From: DASSRQ01 sp035701665
GTDB lineage: Bacteria > Vulcanimicrobiota > Vulcanimicrobiia > Vulcanimicrobiales > Vulcanimicrobiaceae
DNA: 24,359 nt
Direction of reading: 5' to 3'
Assembly: GCA_035701665.1 (NCBI GenBank)
Contig: DASSRQ010000285.1
Coordinates: 1 to 24,359 of the forward strand
Part shown: positions 1 through 7,297 of the stretch, piece by piece
Layout: each line of letters starts with the position of its first letter
Position numbering within the stretch: the first letter of the stretch is position 1
The notes under the pieces: generated by a model
Databases searched by the model: none
Told to the model about the DNA's origin: nothing
Seen by the model: the letters and a program-made list of their open reading frames with translations, nothing else
Translations under genes and position numbers: made by a program

Positions 1-36
1 CGGACGCGCAGCGTTTGGACGTATCCGCGTAACGCG

Positions 37-2178
37 TTAGTTGGCGCGCGCGCGCAATTTTTCGGCAGGCGCGCTCTTGAGCGGAATCTTTGCGGAAACG
101 GTGGTTCCAAGGCCGGGCTGTGACGTAACGCTGACCTCTTCTGACAGGGCTTTGATCAAAAACAGCCCGCGGCCGCATTCGTCGAATAGCTCGTGCGGCA
201 GCGAAGGCATTGCGCCTTTGAACCCCTGTCCGCTGTCGGTGACGGCAAGGAGTGCGTCTCCGCGCAGTTTGTGCAGCAAAACCCGTACGCGTCCGGGAGC
301 GTGCTGCACGGCGTTTGCAATCATCTCGCCGTACGCAATCTGCAGCCGGAACGCGGTTTCCGAATCCATGCGCGCGCGCTCCGCCCAAGCCGCAATCGAT
401 CGGCGAGTCCGGTGCGCCGCAGCCTCGTCGCTCGTGTCGAACTCCCAACGATCGCTGCCGGAGGCGCGATCGGGTAGCGCAGCCGCAGGTTTGGCCGAAG
501 CGGAATAGCGCACGACGAGCACGACGACGTCGTCCTCCGGGCACGCGCCGCACAGCACGGCGTCGACAACCTGCGATGCTTGGCCGGTGACGCACTCGCC
601 GCGCTCCAACGACGCGACCGCGCGCGCCAGCACATCTTCGGTTGAATCGATCTCGCGGTTGAATTCCGTTAAACCGTCGGAGTAAAGCGCGAGCGTCGCA
701 TTTCCCGAAAGTGTCAGGACGCGCGTCCGGACATCCGGATCTTCAGCGACGCCGAGCGGCAATCCACCGTACTGTAAATGCTGCGGTGCTTGCGCGGCGT
801 CGGATACGAGGATCGGCGGCGGATGGCCCGCGCATGCATACTCGAGTCTGCCGCTCTTGGAGTCGATCGCGCCGACGATGGCCGTGGCGTACGTGTCCGG
901 GTATTGCAGACGCAGGACGGCGTTCAAACACTGTAATACCGCAGCCGGATCGCCGTTCGCGGACGTGAGTGCACACACAGTGACCGCTTCGCGCAACTTT
1001 GCCGCGATAACCGCGGCTTCAATCCCGTGGCCGTTCACGTCGCCGACGGAAACGATCATGCGGCCGTCGGGAAGCTGGAACGCGTCGTACCAATCGCCGC
1101 CGATCGGTGTGTCGCCGCCCGCCGGTAAGTACAACGCGTCTAAGGTCAGCTCCGTCGTTTCCGGCAGCACGCGGGGAACGAACGCGCGCTGCAGCGTCTC
1201 GATAACGCGCTCGGACTCGTGAAGCGCTTGCCGCTGAAGCGCCTCGTATTCTTTTCGCGGCGTGATATCCGTCGCCGCGCCGAACCACTCGACGATCTCG
1301 CCGCGCCCGTCTAAAAACGGAATAGCCTTCGAGTGCACCCACCCGAGCGAGCCGTCGACCCGGATCACGCGGTGCTCGAAATCGAACGTCGTCTTATGCG
1401 CGATCGCTTCGTTGATCGCAGCCAGAACGCGTGCCTGATCGTCCGGATGGATGTACTTCGAGATCCACGCGCGGCTGGGCTCGTTCGTGTTCGCGATGAA
1501 GTCGCGCCCGTCCAAAGAGCGCATCTCGCCCCAATCGGGGCTCATGCGATAGACGACGTCCGAACTGCTTGCGACGAAAGCGCGAAAGCGCTCCTCGCTC
1601 TCGCGAAGCGTGCGCGCCGATCGATCGCGCTGCAGCGCGATGCCGGCCACGCGCGCGGCAAACTCCGCGATTTTCCGTTCGCGCCGCGATGCCGAGTGGA
1701 TCTCGGTGAAGAAGAGCGGAAGCGAAGCGATCGTTTCGCCGAAGCTATTAAAGATCGGCGTCGAGTAGCACGCGCGCATGCCGTGCCGCGCGCAGAGTTC
1801 GCGCCATGTGTCGGGCACGCGCGCGTCGGTTGCAAGGTCCCGGCACTCCATCGGCATGCCGTGGTAGATCGCCGCCCCGCACGAACCGACCGGCGGATCG
1901 ACGATCTTCGCGCCGTAAAGGGCGTCCCCGAAACTCGGCGGCAGCGTTGCCGAGTAGACGCGCTCGACCGCGTCCCTATCGTCACTCGTGACGAGAACCG
2001 CTGCGTACGTACCGGGCAGCAAACGCGAAGCGGCGGCCGTGATAGCCGAAAGACATTCCTCGAGCGGGCGCCCGGTTGCAATCAGCTCGAGAATCTCGAG
2101 CTGCGCCGACAGAAGCATCTCCTGACGGCGTCGATCGGTAAATAGATTTTCTGCGCGCTGCGATTCGACGTTCTTCAT
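37..2178 (-). CDS. GAF-PAS-PP2C (SpoIIE-type) phosphatase fused to an anti-sigma-factor kinase domain
   Basis: This is a cytoplasmic multidomain regulator of 713 residues. The order is GAF (about 25-185), PAS with a C-terminal PAC part (about 190-310), PP2C/SpoIIE phosphatase (about 335-557) and an RsbW-like HATPase (about 575-700). Metal-binding PP2C motifs are intact: GGDWYD (Asp362), GDVNGHG (Asp380), YSDG (Asp501) and PEDD (Asp549/550). The kinase N-box has Glu618 and Asn622, followed by DSGQG near 648 and a GRGLF lid near 670. RsbU-type phosphatases dephosphorylate STAS antagonists, while RsbW-type kinases phosphorylate them and bind sigma factors, so one chain holds both opposing activities. 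The GAF and PAS domains presumably sense ligands, which cannot be told from sequence. There is no transmembrane segment. The ATG at 2178 follows a weak AAGG. The lipoprotein gene lies 82 bases upstream on the same strand. The domain calls are firm; the target sigma factor is unknown. Confidence 0.93.
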   Translation of the reverse strand: MKNVESQRAENLFTDRRRQEMLLSAQLEILELIATGRPLEECLSAITAAASRLLPGTYAAVLVTSDDRDAVERVYSATLPPSFGDALYGAKIVDPPVGSCGAAIYHGMPMECRDLATDARVPDTWRELCARHGMRACYSTPIFNSFGETIASLPLFFTEIHSASRRERKIAEFAARVAGIALQRDRSARTLRESEERFRAFVASSSDVVYRMSPDWGEMRSLDGRDFIANTNEPSRAWISKYIHPDDQARVLAAINEAIAHKTTFDFEHRVIRVDGSLGWVHSKAIPFLDGRGEIVEWFGAATDITPRKEYEALQRQALHESERVIETLQRAFVPRVLPETTELTLDALYLPAGGDTPIGGDWYDAFQLPDGRMIVSVGDVNGHGIEAAVIAAKLREAVTVCALTSANGDPAAVLQCLNAVLRLQYPDTYATAIVGAIDSKSGRLEYACAGHPPPILVSDAAQAPQHLQYGGLPLGVAEDPDVRTRVLTLSGNATLALYSDGLTEFNREIDSTEDVLARAVASLERGECVTGQASQVVDAVLCGACPEDDVVVLVVRYSASAKPAAALPDRASGSDRWEFDTSDEAAAHRTRRSIAAWAERARMDSETAFRLQIAYGEMIANAVQHAPGRVRVLLHKLRGDALLAVTDSGQGFKGAMPSLPHELFDECGRGLFLIKALSEEVSVTSQPGLGTTVSAKIPLKSAPAEKLRARAN

Positions 2179-2260
2179 GCGCCTTGAAAGCGTCGTACCC
2201 CCGCTCGTTTTCGCTCAACCGCAACCGCTCGTCGAACGGCTAAGCGGGAAGGCAGGCCAG

Positions 2261-2965
2261 TTACACCTGCGGTTTCAGCTGCATCACCCGGATGTCGCCG
2301 TGTTTGACCTCTACGTCGATGCCTCTGGGGCCGCCGCCGTTGACGGGGGCATCGATCGTTTCGCTGCTGCCGCTCGATGTGCCGGTGATGTTGAAGTCGC
2401 TGAAGACCGTGCCGTTACCGGTGTGCATGCGGATGCGCGCTTTGGCGTTCTCGTTGACGTACACTTCGACGTTGCCGTCGTCCGAGCCGAAGCGGAGCGT
2501 ACCGTTCCACGTGTCGGATGCAAAGATCACACTGACGTTGCCGTTATGCGCATACGCATTTCCGTACTGCGGAATCAACATCTTGATGTCGCCGCTGCCG
2601 GTGGTCGCATTGACGATGCCGTCGTAGTCTTGAACGTTGATGTTTCCGGTGCGTGTCGAGAGGTCGAGCGACGTACCGCGCGGCGCCCGCACTTGAAAAC
2701 GCACGCCCGGCGTATCGGCCCGAGCGCGCAGCAGCAGCCGCGAAACGGAGATCGAAACGTTCTGCGCAGCCGGCGCAAACGCGTCGAGCGTATAGCGGTC
2801 CGGATCTTGATTGCGCGCCGGCGCATACGCATCGATGTCGCCGTCGATATTCGAAACGACCAGCGTAGCCCCGGGCTGCAGGATGCCCGTCCGCTCCAGC
2901 ACCGGCGCGCTGCCGGCGCACGATGCGAGCGTAATGAGTGCTACAAATATAAAGCGGACCTTCAC
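2261..2965 (-). CDS. Adhesin-like (DUF4097-type) lipoprotein
   Basis: This 234-residue protein has a short N-terminal signal with lipobox LASC (Cys16), so it should be lipid-anchored to the envelope. The mature part is a run of short beta-strand repeats with the pattern G-[ND]-[IV] (for example TRTGNINVQDYDG, GSGDIKML, HNGNVSVIF, DDGNVEVYVN and KHGDIRVMQ). This is the signature of the DUF4097/putative auto-transporter adhesin beta-helix fold. The start is a GTG at 2965 with only a weak ribosome site. It is likely co-transcribed with the PP2C-kinase regulator downstream. The function of DUF4097 proteins is poorly known; a surface-exposed or envelope-stress role is only inference. The only cysteine is the lipobox one. 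Confidence 0.82.
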   Translation of the reverse strand: MKVRFIFVALITLASCAGSAPVLERTGILQPGATLVVSNIDGDIDAYAPARNQDPDRYTLDAFAPAAQNVSISVSRLLLRARADTPGVRFQVRAPRGTSLDLSTRTGNINVQDYDGIVNATTGSGDIKMLIPQYGNAYAHNGNVSVIFASDTWNGTLRFGSDDGNVEVYVNENAKARIRMHTGNGTVFSDFNITGTSSGSSETIDAPVNGGGPRGIDVEVKHGDIRVMQLKPQV

Positions 2966-3042
2966 GTAGCGCTCGTTTGCGGCTCGCAGAACCGCGTACC
3001 TTGTTGTATTAAGGGCGCGCGGCGCCGGGTATTCAAAACACT
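2966..3042. promoter_or_regulatory. Divergent promoter region, possibly overlapping promoters
   Basis: These 77 bases separate the minus-strand lipoprotein (GTG 2965) from the plus-strand membrane protein (ATG 3043). On the plus strand, TATTCA at 3030-3035 lies seven bases before the ATG and there is no Shine-Dalgarno, which suggests a leaderless transcript. On the minus strand, TTGAAT (over the same bases) and TAATAC near 3006-3011 are about 19 bases apart and could be -35 and -10 boxes. The GC-rich spacer contains the 8-bp palindrome CGGCGCCG at 3020-3027. All boxes are imperfect matches. Confidence 0.35.
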
Positions 3043-3312
3043 ATGGCCACACGCAAGAAGCAGCAGAAAGGGGACGAAGCGCCCGAAGGCTCCTGGAGTT
3101 GGTTCAAAGAGTGGACCGGCTATTTGGTCACGCTGCTCCCGTATGTCTCGTCGGGCATCGTCCTGCTGCCGAAACTGTCCATCGTCACCAAAGGCGCGAT
3201 CCTGTTGTTCTTTGCGATCTTAGTGCTCGCGATCCGCGTCGTGCACGAGAAAGCGGGACTCGAGGTCACCGACGAAAGCGAAAAGGAGAAGAAGCCCGGT
3301 GCAAGCAGCTGA
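3043..3312 (+). CDS. Small two-helix membrane protein
   Basis: This protein of 89 residues has a basic N-terminus (ATRKKQQK), two hydrophobic segments at about 26-43 and 50-68, and a charged tail ending in ESEKEKKPGASS. It is probably an inner-membrane protein with both ends on the same side of the membrane. I do not recognise a family. The ATG at 3043 has no Shine-Dalgarno and may begin a leaderless message. The 3' end overlaps the phosphatase gene by 14 bases, so the two are co-transcribed and probably translationally linked, which hints at a common task. Codon use matches the neighbours. Confidence 0.78.
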   Translation: MATRKKQQKGDEAPEGSWSWFKEWTGYLVTLLPYVSSGIVLLPKLSIVTKGAILLFFAILVLAIRVVHEKAGLEVTDESEKEKKPGASS

Positions 3313-3799
3313 CGGCGTCCACAGCATCGACGATTTCCGCTGGATCTGCTCGTGGCTGGCGGCCGGCTCGCAGCCGGAAGAAGACGGTTTTCGCGAGCTG
3401 GACGCGGCCGGCGTGCGCTACGTCGTGAACCTTCGAACGCGCGACGAAACGGCGGACGTCCTTCGCGTAACGCGACGGGCGAAGCCGGTCCATATCCCGG
3501 TTGAAAACGACGAACCGCCGACGGAAGAGCAGGCGCTGCGGTGGCTCGACCTATGCGCTGCTCATGCGCCGGCAGAAAAGTTTTTCATCCACTGCCAAGC
3601 CGGCCACGGCCGTACGTCCACGTTCGCAATCCTGGTACGAATAGCGCAGGGTATCGACGTCGAACAGGCGTTTGAAGAAGAGATGGTCTACGGATTCGAT
3701 CCGGCCGGTAAGCACAAGGCGCAGGCGGCGTTCTTACGCGAGTTTGCGCGAAGTGCCGGATCGCAAGAACGAGACGTTCCGCGTTTGCCGGCGGAATAA
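3299..3799 (+). CDS. Dual-specificity/tyrosine protein phosphatase
   Basis: This 166-residue cysteine phosphatase carries the P-loop HCQAGHGRTS, with nucleophile Cys99 and phosphate-binding Arg105 (the C-x5-R signature of the PTP/DSP superfamily). Asp71, in PVENDEPP, is a plausible general acid about 28 residues before the cysteine. The N-terminal part (WLAAGSQP, GVRYVVNLR) resembles the substrate-side fold of DSP-like enzymes. The GTG at 3299 is preceded ten bases upstream by GGAG inside the previous gene. It has no signal peptide, so it should be cytoplasmic, but its partner gene encodes a membrane protein. The substrate is unknown; it could be a phosphoprotein, an inositol phosphate or an RNA 5' end. 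The gene ends just before a strong hairpin terminator. Confidence 0.88.
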   Translation: MQAADGVHSIDDFRWICSWLAAGSQPEEDGFRELDAAGVRYVVNLRTRDETADVLRVTRRAKPVHIPVENDEPPTEEQALRWLDLCAAHAPAEKFFIHCQAGHGRTSTFAILVRIAQGIDVEQAFEEEMVYGFDPAGKHKAQAAFLREFARSAGSQERDVPRLPAE

Positions 3800-3831
3800 A
3801 AAAACGGAGACGCTTTCGCGCCTCCGTTTTC
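3798..3831. terminator. Bidirectional intrinsic terminator between convergent genes
   Basis: The stem arms AACGGAGACGC (3803-3813) and GCGCCTCCGTT (3818-3828) pair over 11 positions around a TTTC loop. The single mismatch becomes a G-U pair in the minus-strand RNA, which has a GAAA tetraloop and a run of seven U. The plus-strand read has a four-U tract. It therefore serves best for the sedolisin gene and also ends the phosphatase gene. Confidence 0.88.
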
Positions 3832-3847
3832 GCTTATCGCGGATCGG

Positions 3848-5104
3848 TTAGAACGCGCCCAAGCCGTTCGGTGTACCGTTGCCGGTGGGACCGTCGTAGC
3901 CGGTGCCCGCATTGCAGAGATATCCGGCGCACGAACCGTTGCTGCCGCTCGTAACGTCGTTCAGCTTCGATGCGTTGGTGTACACCGACTGTGCGTACGT
4001 CAGCGAAGCTTCGTTTCCGGCCAGCGCGTACACGCCGGCGAGAATCGGGCTCGCGGCACTGGTTCCGCCGTACACGGTCCAGCCGTTTCCGCCGTACGTC
4101 AGATACACGGCCAGGCCGGTGTTCGGATCGGAAACCGCCGATACGTCGGTCTCGGTGCGGGCGCTGCAGCCGGTATCTTTTTGCCACGCCGGCTTGGCGA
4201 CGCCCGTCGAGCATTCGCTGGTCGAACCGGACCAGGTGGTCTCCGTCCAGCCGCGCGTATTGCTGGCCTTCTTGAGCGTCGTTCCGCCGACGGAAACGAC
4301 CGTGCCGTAGCCGTCGGGATACGTCGTGCTCGACGAATAACCCGAGTCGCCGCTGGCAACCGTCAGGATATGTCCCGGATGGTCGAATGCCGCATTATAT
4401 CCGGCCGCGAGACTCGCGCCGTAGCTGTTGCTGACGACGTTCGCGCCCAGATTGATCGCCGTGTTCTCGCCGTTGTTGAAGCTCTTGCTTACCTCGACAA
4501 GAACGATCTTGCAGTTCGGGCAGACCGCCGACACCATATCGACGTCGAGCGAGATCTCGCCGCTCCAGCTGCGGTTGTCTTTGGGATAGCTTCCCTGAAC
4601 GCCCGACTCGTTGACCTTCTTGAAACAGCCGTTCGCCGTCGTGCACGGCGGCAATCCGTAGGTGGAACGGTAGACGCCGAGATCGGACTCGACGTTCGGA
4701 TCGTTACCGTAGTCCACGATTCCGACGGTTTGGCCGCTGCCCGCGGTCGTTGTCGGAAGCGCATACGCGGATGCCAAATCCGCCGGGCCGTAGCCGGAGG
4801 GTGTTCCCGAAGCAGCCGCGCTGCGTGACAACGCGGTGCGCAGCTCGCTCACGCGGGTCACGCCCGGAATGACATAGAGGCCCGTATAGCCGCCGGGTGC
4901 CGCGGCTCCGACGTCGATGCGATGCACCGCATAGCAATGCGGCGCTTCGGCGATCGAGGTGTCGGGGACGGCGCAGCCGTCGGCGACGTAGTTCGATTGG
5001 GGTGAGGTTACCGGGGAGTTGGGCAATGCCGGCGTGCCGCCGGAACATGCGCCAAGCGCGACCGCAAGAAAGGCTGCCGTCGCGAGCAGTAGGGACTTCC
5101 TCAA
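3848..5104 (-). CDS. Sedolisin (S53) serine-carboxyl peptidase, lipoprotein
   Basis: This is a secreted endopeptidase of 418 residues from the TTG at 5104. The catalytic set of the family is complete: Glu183 and Asp187 in GEISLDVD, oxyanion Asp253 in ASGDSG, and nucleophile Ser349 in GGTSAASP. The calcium-site residues are Asp383 (NDVTSG) and Asp404 (GYDGPTGNG). The TTG start is chosen because GGAGG lies six bases upstream and it yields a clean lipoprotein signal ending LGAC (Cys20). The longer in-frame ATG at 5164 would add 20 non-signal residues and ignore that site. Only about 80 residues precede the catalytic domain, much less than the usual activation prodomain of about 150-190. Ten further cysteines occur as five local pairs. 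Sedolisins typically work at acidic pH; whether this one does is unknown. The anchor suggests action at the cell envelope. Confidence 0.93.
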   Translation of the reverse strand: MRKSLLLATAAFLAVALGACSGGTPALPNSPVTSPQSNYVADGCAVPDTSIAEAPHCYAVHRIDVGAAAPGGYTGLYVIPGVTRVSELRTALSRSAAASGTPSGYGPADLASAYALPTTTAGSGQTVGIVDYGNDPNVESDLGVYRSTYGLPPCTTANGCFKKVNESGVQGSYPKDNRSWSGEISLDVDMVSAVCPNCKIVLVEVSKSFNNGENTAINLGANVVSNSYGASLAAGYNAAFDHPGHILTVASGDSGYSSSTTYPDGYGTVVSVGGTTLKKASNTRGWTETTWSGSTSECSTGVAKPAWQKDTGCSARTETDVSAVSDPNTGLAVYLTYGGNGWTVYGGTSAASPILAGVYALAGNEASLTYAQSVYTNASKLNDVTSGSNGSCAGYLCNAGTGYDGPTGNGTPNGLGAF

Positions 5105-5203
5105 AGGGTACCTCCAGATGCAGCGAGGTTGGGGGTGCAACCACCTGACCGTACGCCGGGACACCCTCGTTTCCTAGAGGCAGTTTACAGCTATAACCGG
5201 ACC
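5105..5203 (-). promoter_or_regulatory. Leader of the sedolisin gene with possible alternative structures
   Basis: These 99 bases separate the GGDEF-EAL stop from the sedolisin TTG and hold several complementary segments. CCTC at 5177-5180 can pair with GAGG at 5165-5168 as a short hairpin. The same CCTC, extended to CCTCTAG, can instead pair with the Shine-Dalgarno CTGGAGG. A further hairpin, GGTTG with CAACC, lies nearer the start. I could not match it to a known riboswitch; the c-di-GMP-I (GEMM) consensus does not fit. It may equally be ordinary spacer containing a promoter. Confidence 0.3.
5111..5117 (-). promoter_or_regulatory. Ribosome binding site fixing the TTG start of the sedolisin
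   Basis: The minus-strand sequence CTGGAGG lies six bases before TTG 5104. It is the strongest Shine-Dalgarno in this interval and decides the start. CTGGAGG can also pair with the upstream leader segment CCTCTAG (5174-5180) over seven positions including one G-U. Confidence 0.7.
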
Positions 5204-7297
5204 TTAGCGGGATTTTGTCAGTGAAACGATCCGGCCGCCGGCGCGACGGTGCGGTGCGCACTCATACTCCAGCGTATCCCACAGCACCGGCCACGCCATC
5301 GGCCGGAAGAAGTAGTAGCCCTGTACGTAGTTACACTCGAGGTCGCGAATGATGTCGAACTGCGCTTCAGTCTCGACGCCTTCTGCGACCAGCCGCAGTC
5401 CGAGCGTCTTTGCAAGCGTCGCCATCGCCTTTACGATGCCCTGATCGTGCTGATCCCGCACGATGTCCCGAACGAACATTTTGTCGATCTTGATCTGATC
5501 GACCGGCAGCCGCTTGAGATATCCGAGCGCACTGTAACCGATGCCGAAGTCGTCGACGCAGATCTTAACGCCGAGCGAAGACAGCGCGGCCAAGACGCCC
5601 GCGGTCGAGTCTTGAACGAAAACGTTTTCGGTCAACTCGACGTCGAGCGCTTCGGGCGGAAGGCGCGTCTCTTGAAGTAGGCCCGACAGCCATTCGGGGA
5701 ACGTCGTGTCGCGCAGATCCAGCGGCGAAAGATTGACGGAGATCCGGAAGTCCGGAATGAGCGCTTCGCGCACGCGCACCGCGGCCTTGCACGCTTCGCG
5801 CAACACCCAGCGGTCGATGTCGACGATGGCGCGCGTTTCTTCGGCGATGCCGATGAACGACTGCGGCGAAAGTTCGCCGAACAGCGGATGCTTCCAGCGT
5901 ACCAGCGCCTCTGCGGCGACGATCCGCTGCGAACGCAGGTCGACGAGCGGTTGAAACTCGAGCGTCAATTCGCCGCGCACGAGGGCGTAGCGCAGATCCT
6001 GTTCCAAGCTCAAACGCTCGAGTGCGTGCACGTGCATGAGGCGATCGTAGAACTTGACGTCGCCGCCGCCGCTCTCTTTGGCTTGATACATCGCTTCGTC
6101 CGCGAACGAAATGAGCTGCTCCGGATCCTCGCCGTTGCGCGGATACAGCGCCGCGCCGACGCTCGCACTCACGCTGAGCGAATGTCCGAAGACTTCGAAT
6201 GGGTCGGCAAAGACGTCCAGCACGTCGCGAGCGAGCGCAAAAGCCGTCTCGTCGTTACGGATGCCGTCCATGACGATCAGGAACTCGTCGCCGCCGAAGC
6301 GCGAAACGAGCGCATTGACCGGCACCATTTGCTGCAAGCGTTCCGTCACCGCGCGCAGCAGTTCGTCGCCGGCGCTATGCCCCAAACTATCGTTGATCCG
6401 TTTGAACCGGTCCACATCGATGAACAGGACGGCGACCGACGCGTCTTCGGCCTTGGCTTTTTCGAGCAAAGGCGGCAGAATCTCGTTGAGTGCGAGACGG
6501 TTCGGAAGTTTGGTCATCGCGTCTTCGCGCGCGAGCCGCGCAAAACGGTTCGCGGATTCGCGTACCTCGGTTACGTCGAGCGTGACGCCTGCGGCGCCGA
6601 TGATCTCGCCCTCCGCATCGCGCAGCGGTTCGACCTGGTTTTGCATCCAGCGTTCGCCGTCGCGCGTTTCGAAGGTAACCGCCTCGCCGGAAAGCGCGCG
6701 GATCAAGGCAGCACGCGCGGCTTCGTCACGCGAGAAGCGCGTCGCATCGATCGCTGCGCCCGAGACGGGCGTCACGCGCATCGAACGATCGCACGTCCAT
6801 AAAGCGGCCGGCGCCTGCGTCAAGACCAGCCGCAAGCGGCGTTCGCTTTCTTCGATTTGCAGTTGCGCGCGCCGCCGTTCGGTGACGTCGCGCAGATATA
6901 CCAGCATCTCGTCGCGCGCGGGCTGCACGCGAAGTTCGATCCAGCGGTTCGTCGATTGAAAGTGCTGCAGACGCTCGAGCGGTACGCCGGATTCGCGCAC
7001 GCGCACGAGTTCCGGATACAGCTCGGACGCCAAGGGATCCAGGAGCTCATCGACGCGGCGGCCGATGAGCGTCCCGGGCTCCTGGCGCAGCAGCGCCTCC
7101 CCCTGCTCGTTGATGTGCGTAAAGCGCCACGCGTGATCCAGAATGAAGATCCCGTCGGGAATGCTCTCGAGCAGATTGTAGCGCTGTTCGTTTAGTGTAC
7201 GGATGGCACGCGACCGCGCGCGCGTCGCCCACCCTATGGCGAAAGGGATACTCGCAGCAAATGCGACGAGCAGCGAAACGCCGGCCAGGAGGGTCAT
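5204..7297 (-). CDS. Membrane-anchored PAS-PAS-GGDEF-EAL c-di-GMP enzyme
   Basis: This is a bifunctional cyclic di-GMP protein of 697 residues. An N-terminal membrane helix (about 4-25) is followed by two PAS-like domains (about 42-140 and 150-250), a GGDEF domain (255-415) and an EAL domain (432-680). RFGGDEF at 333-339 is intact, so synthesis is possible. The inhibitory RxxD site that normally lies five residues before it is absent. The EAL domain has EAL (463-465), Asn522, ELTEN (Glu554/Glu556), DDFG (582-585), Glu639 and Gln659, a full phosphodiesterase set. Both activities are therefore plausible, and which one dominates cannot be read from sequence. The ATG at 7297 overlaps the stop of the upstream regulator gene by one base (TGATG), so translation is coupled. 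The sedolisin gene follows. Confidence 0.95.
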   Translation of the reverse strand: MTLLAGVSLLVAFAASIPFAIGWATRARSRAIRTLNEQRYNLLESIPDGIFILDHAWRFTHINEQGEALLRQEPGTLIGRRVDELLDPLASELYPELVRVRESGVPLERLQHFQSTNRWIELRVQPARDEMLVYLRDVTERRRAQLQIEESERRLRLVLTQAPAALWTCDRSMRVTPVSGAAIDATRFSRDEAARAALIRALSGEAVTFETRDGERWMQNQVEPLRDAEGEIIGAAGVTLDVTEVRESANRFARLAREDAMTKLPNRLALNEILPPLLEKAKAEDASVAVLFIDVDRFKRINDSLGHSAGDELLRAVTERLQQMVPVNALVSRFGGDEFLIVMDGIRNDETAFALARDVLDVFADPFEVFGHSLSVSASVGAALYPRNGEDPEQLISFADEAMYQAKESGGGDVKFYDRLMHVHALERLSLEQDLRYALVRGELTLEFQPLVDLRSQRIVAAEALVRWKHPLFGELSPQSFIGIAEETRAIVDIDRWVLREACKAAVRVREALIPDFRISVNLSPLDLRDTTFPEWLSGLLQETRLPPEALDVELTENVFVQDSTAGVLAALSSLGVKICVDDFGIGYSALGYLKRLPVDQIKIDKMFVRDIVRDQHDQGIVKAMATLAKTLGLRLVAEGVETEAQFDIIRDLECNYVQGYYFFRPMAWPVLWDTLEYECAPHRRAGGRIVSLTKSR

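Noticed and set aside
49..56. GC dinucleotide repeat near the left edge
   Set aside because: It is only four units long and encodes the Arg-Ala end of the first gene, as expected from codon use.
1333..2145. Plus-strand open frame of 270 codons inside the first PP2C-kinase gene
   Set aside because: Antisense shadow: Arg/Ala/Val-rich composition and no recognisable motif, while the minus strand codes for intact GAF and PAS domains.
2177..3223. Long plus-strand open frame across the lipoprotein gene
   Set aside because: It is a high-GC shadow of the minus-strand lipoprotein gene, rich in Arg, with no domain, no ribosome site, and it runs into the membrane-protein gene in another frame.
5105..5203. 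c-di-GMP-I (GEMM) riboswitch before the sedolisin
   Set aside because: A GGAAAC-containing loop and the c-di-GMP neighbour suggested it, but the conserved core segments and receptor of the GEMM motif are not present in order.
5888..6802. Plus-strand open frame inside the GGDEF-EAL gene
   Set aside because: The opposite strand encodes an unbroken catalytic protein with every motif; the frame here has random composition.
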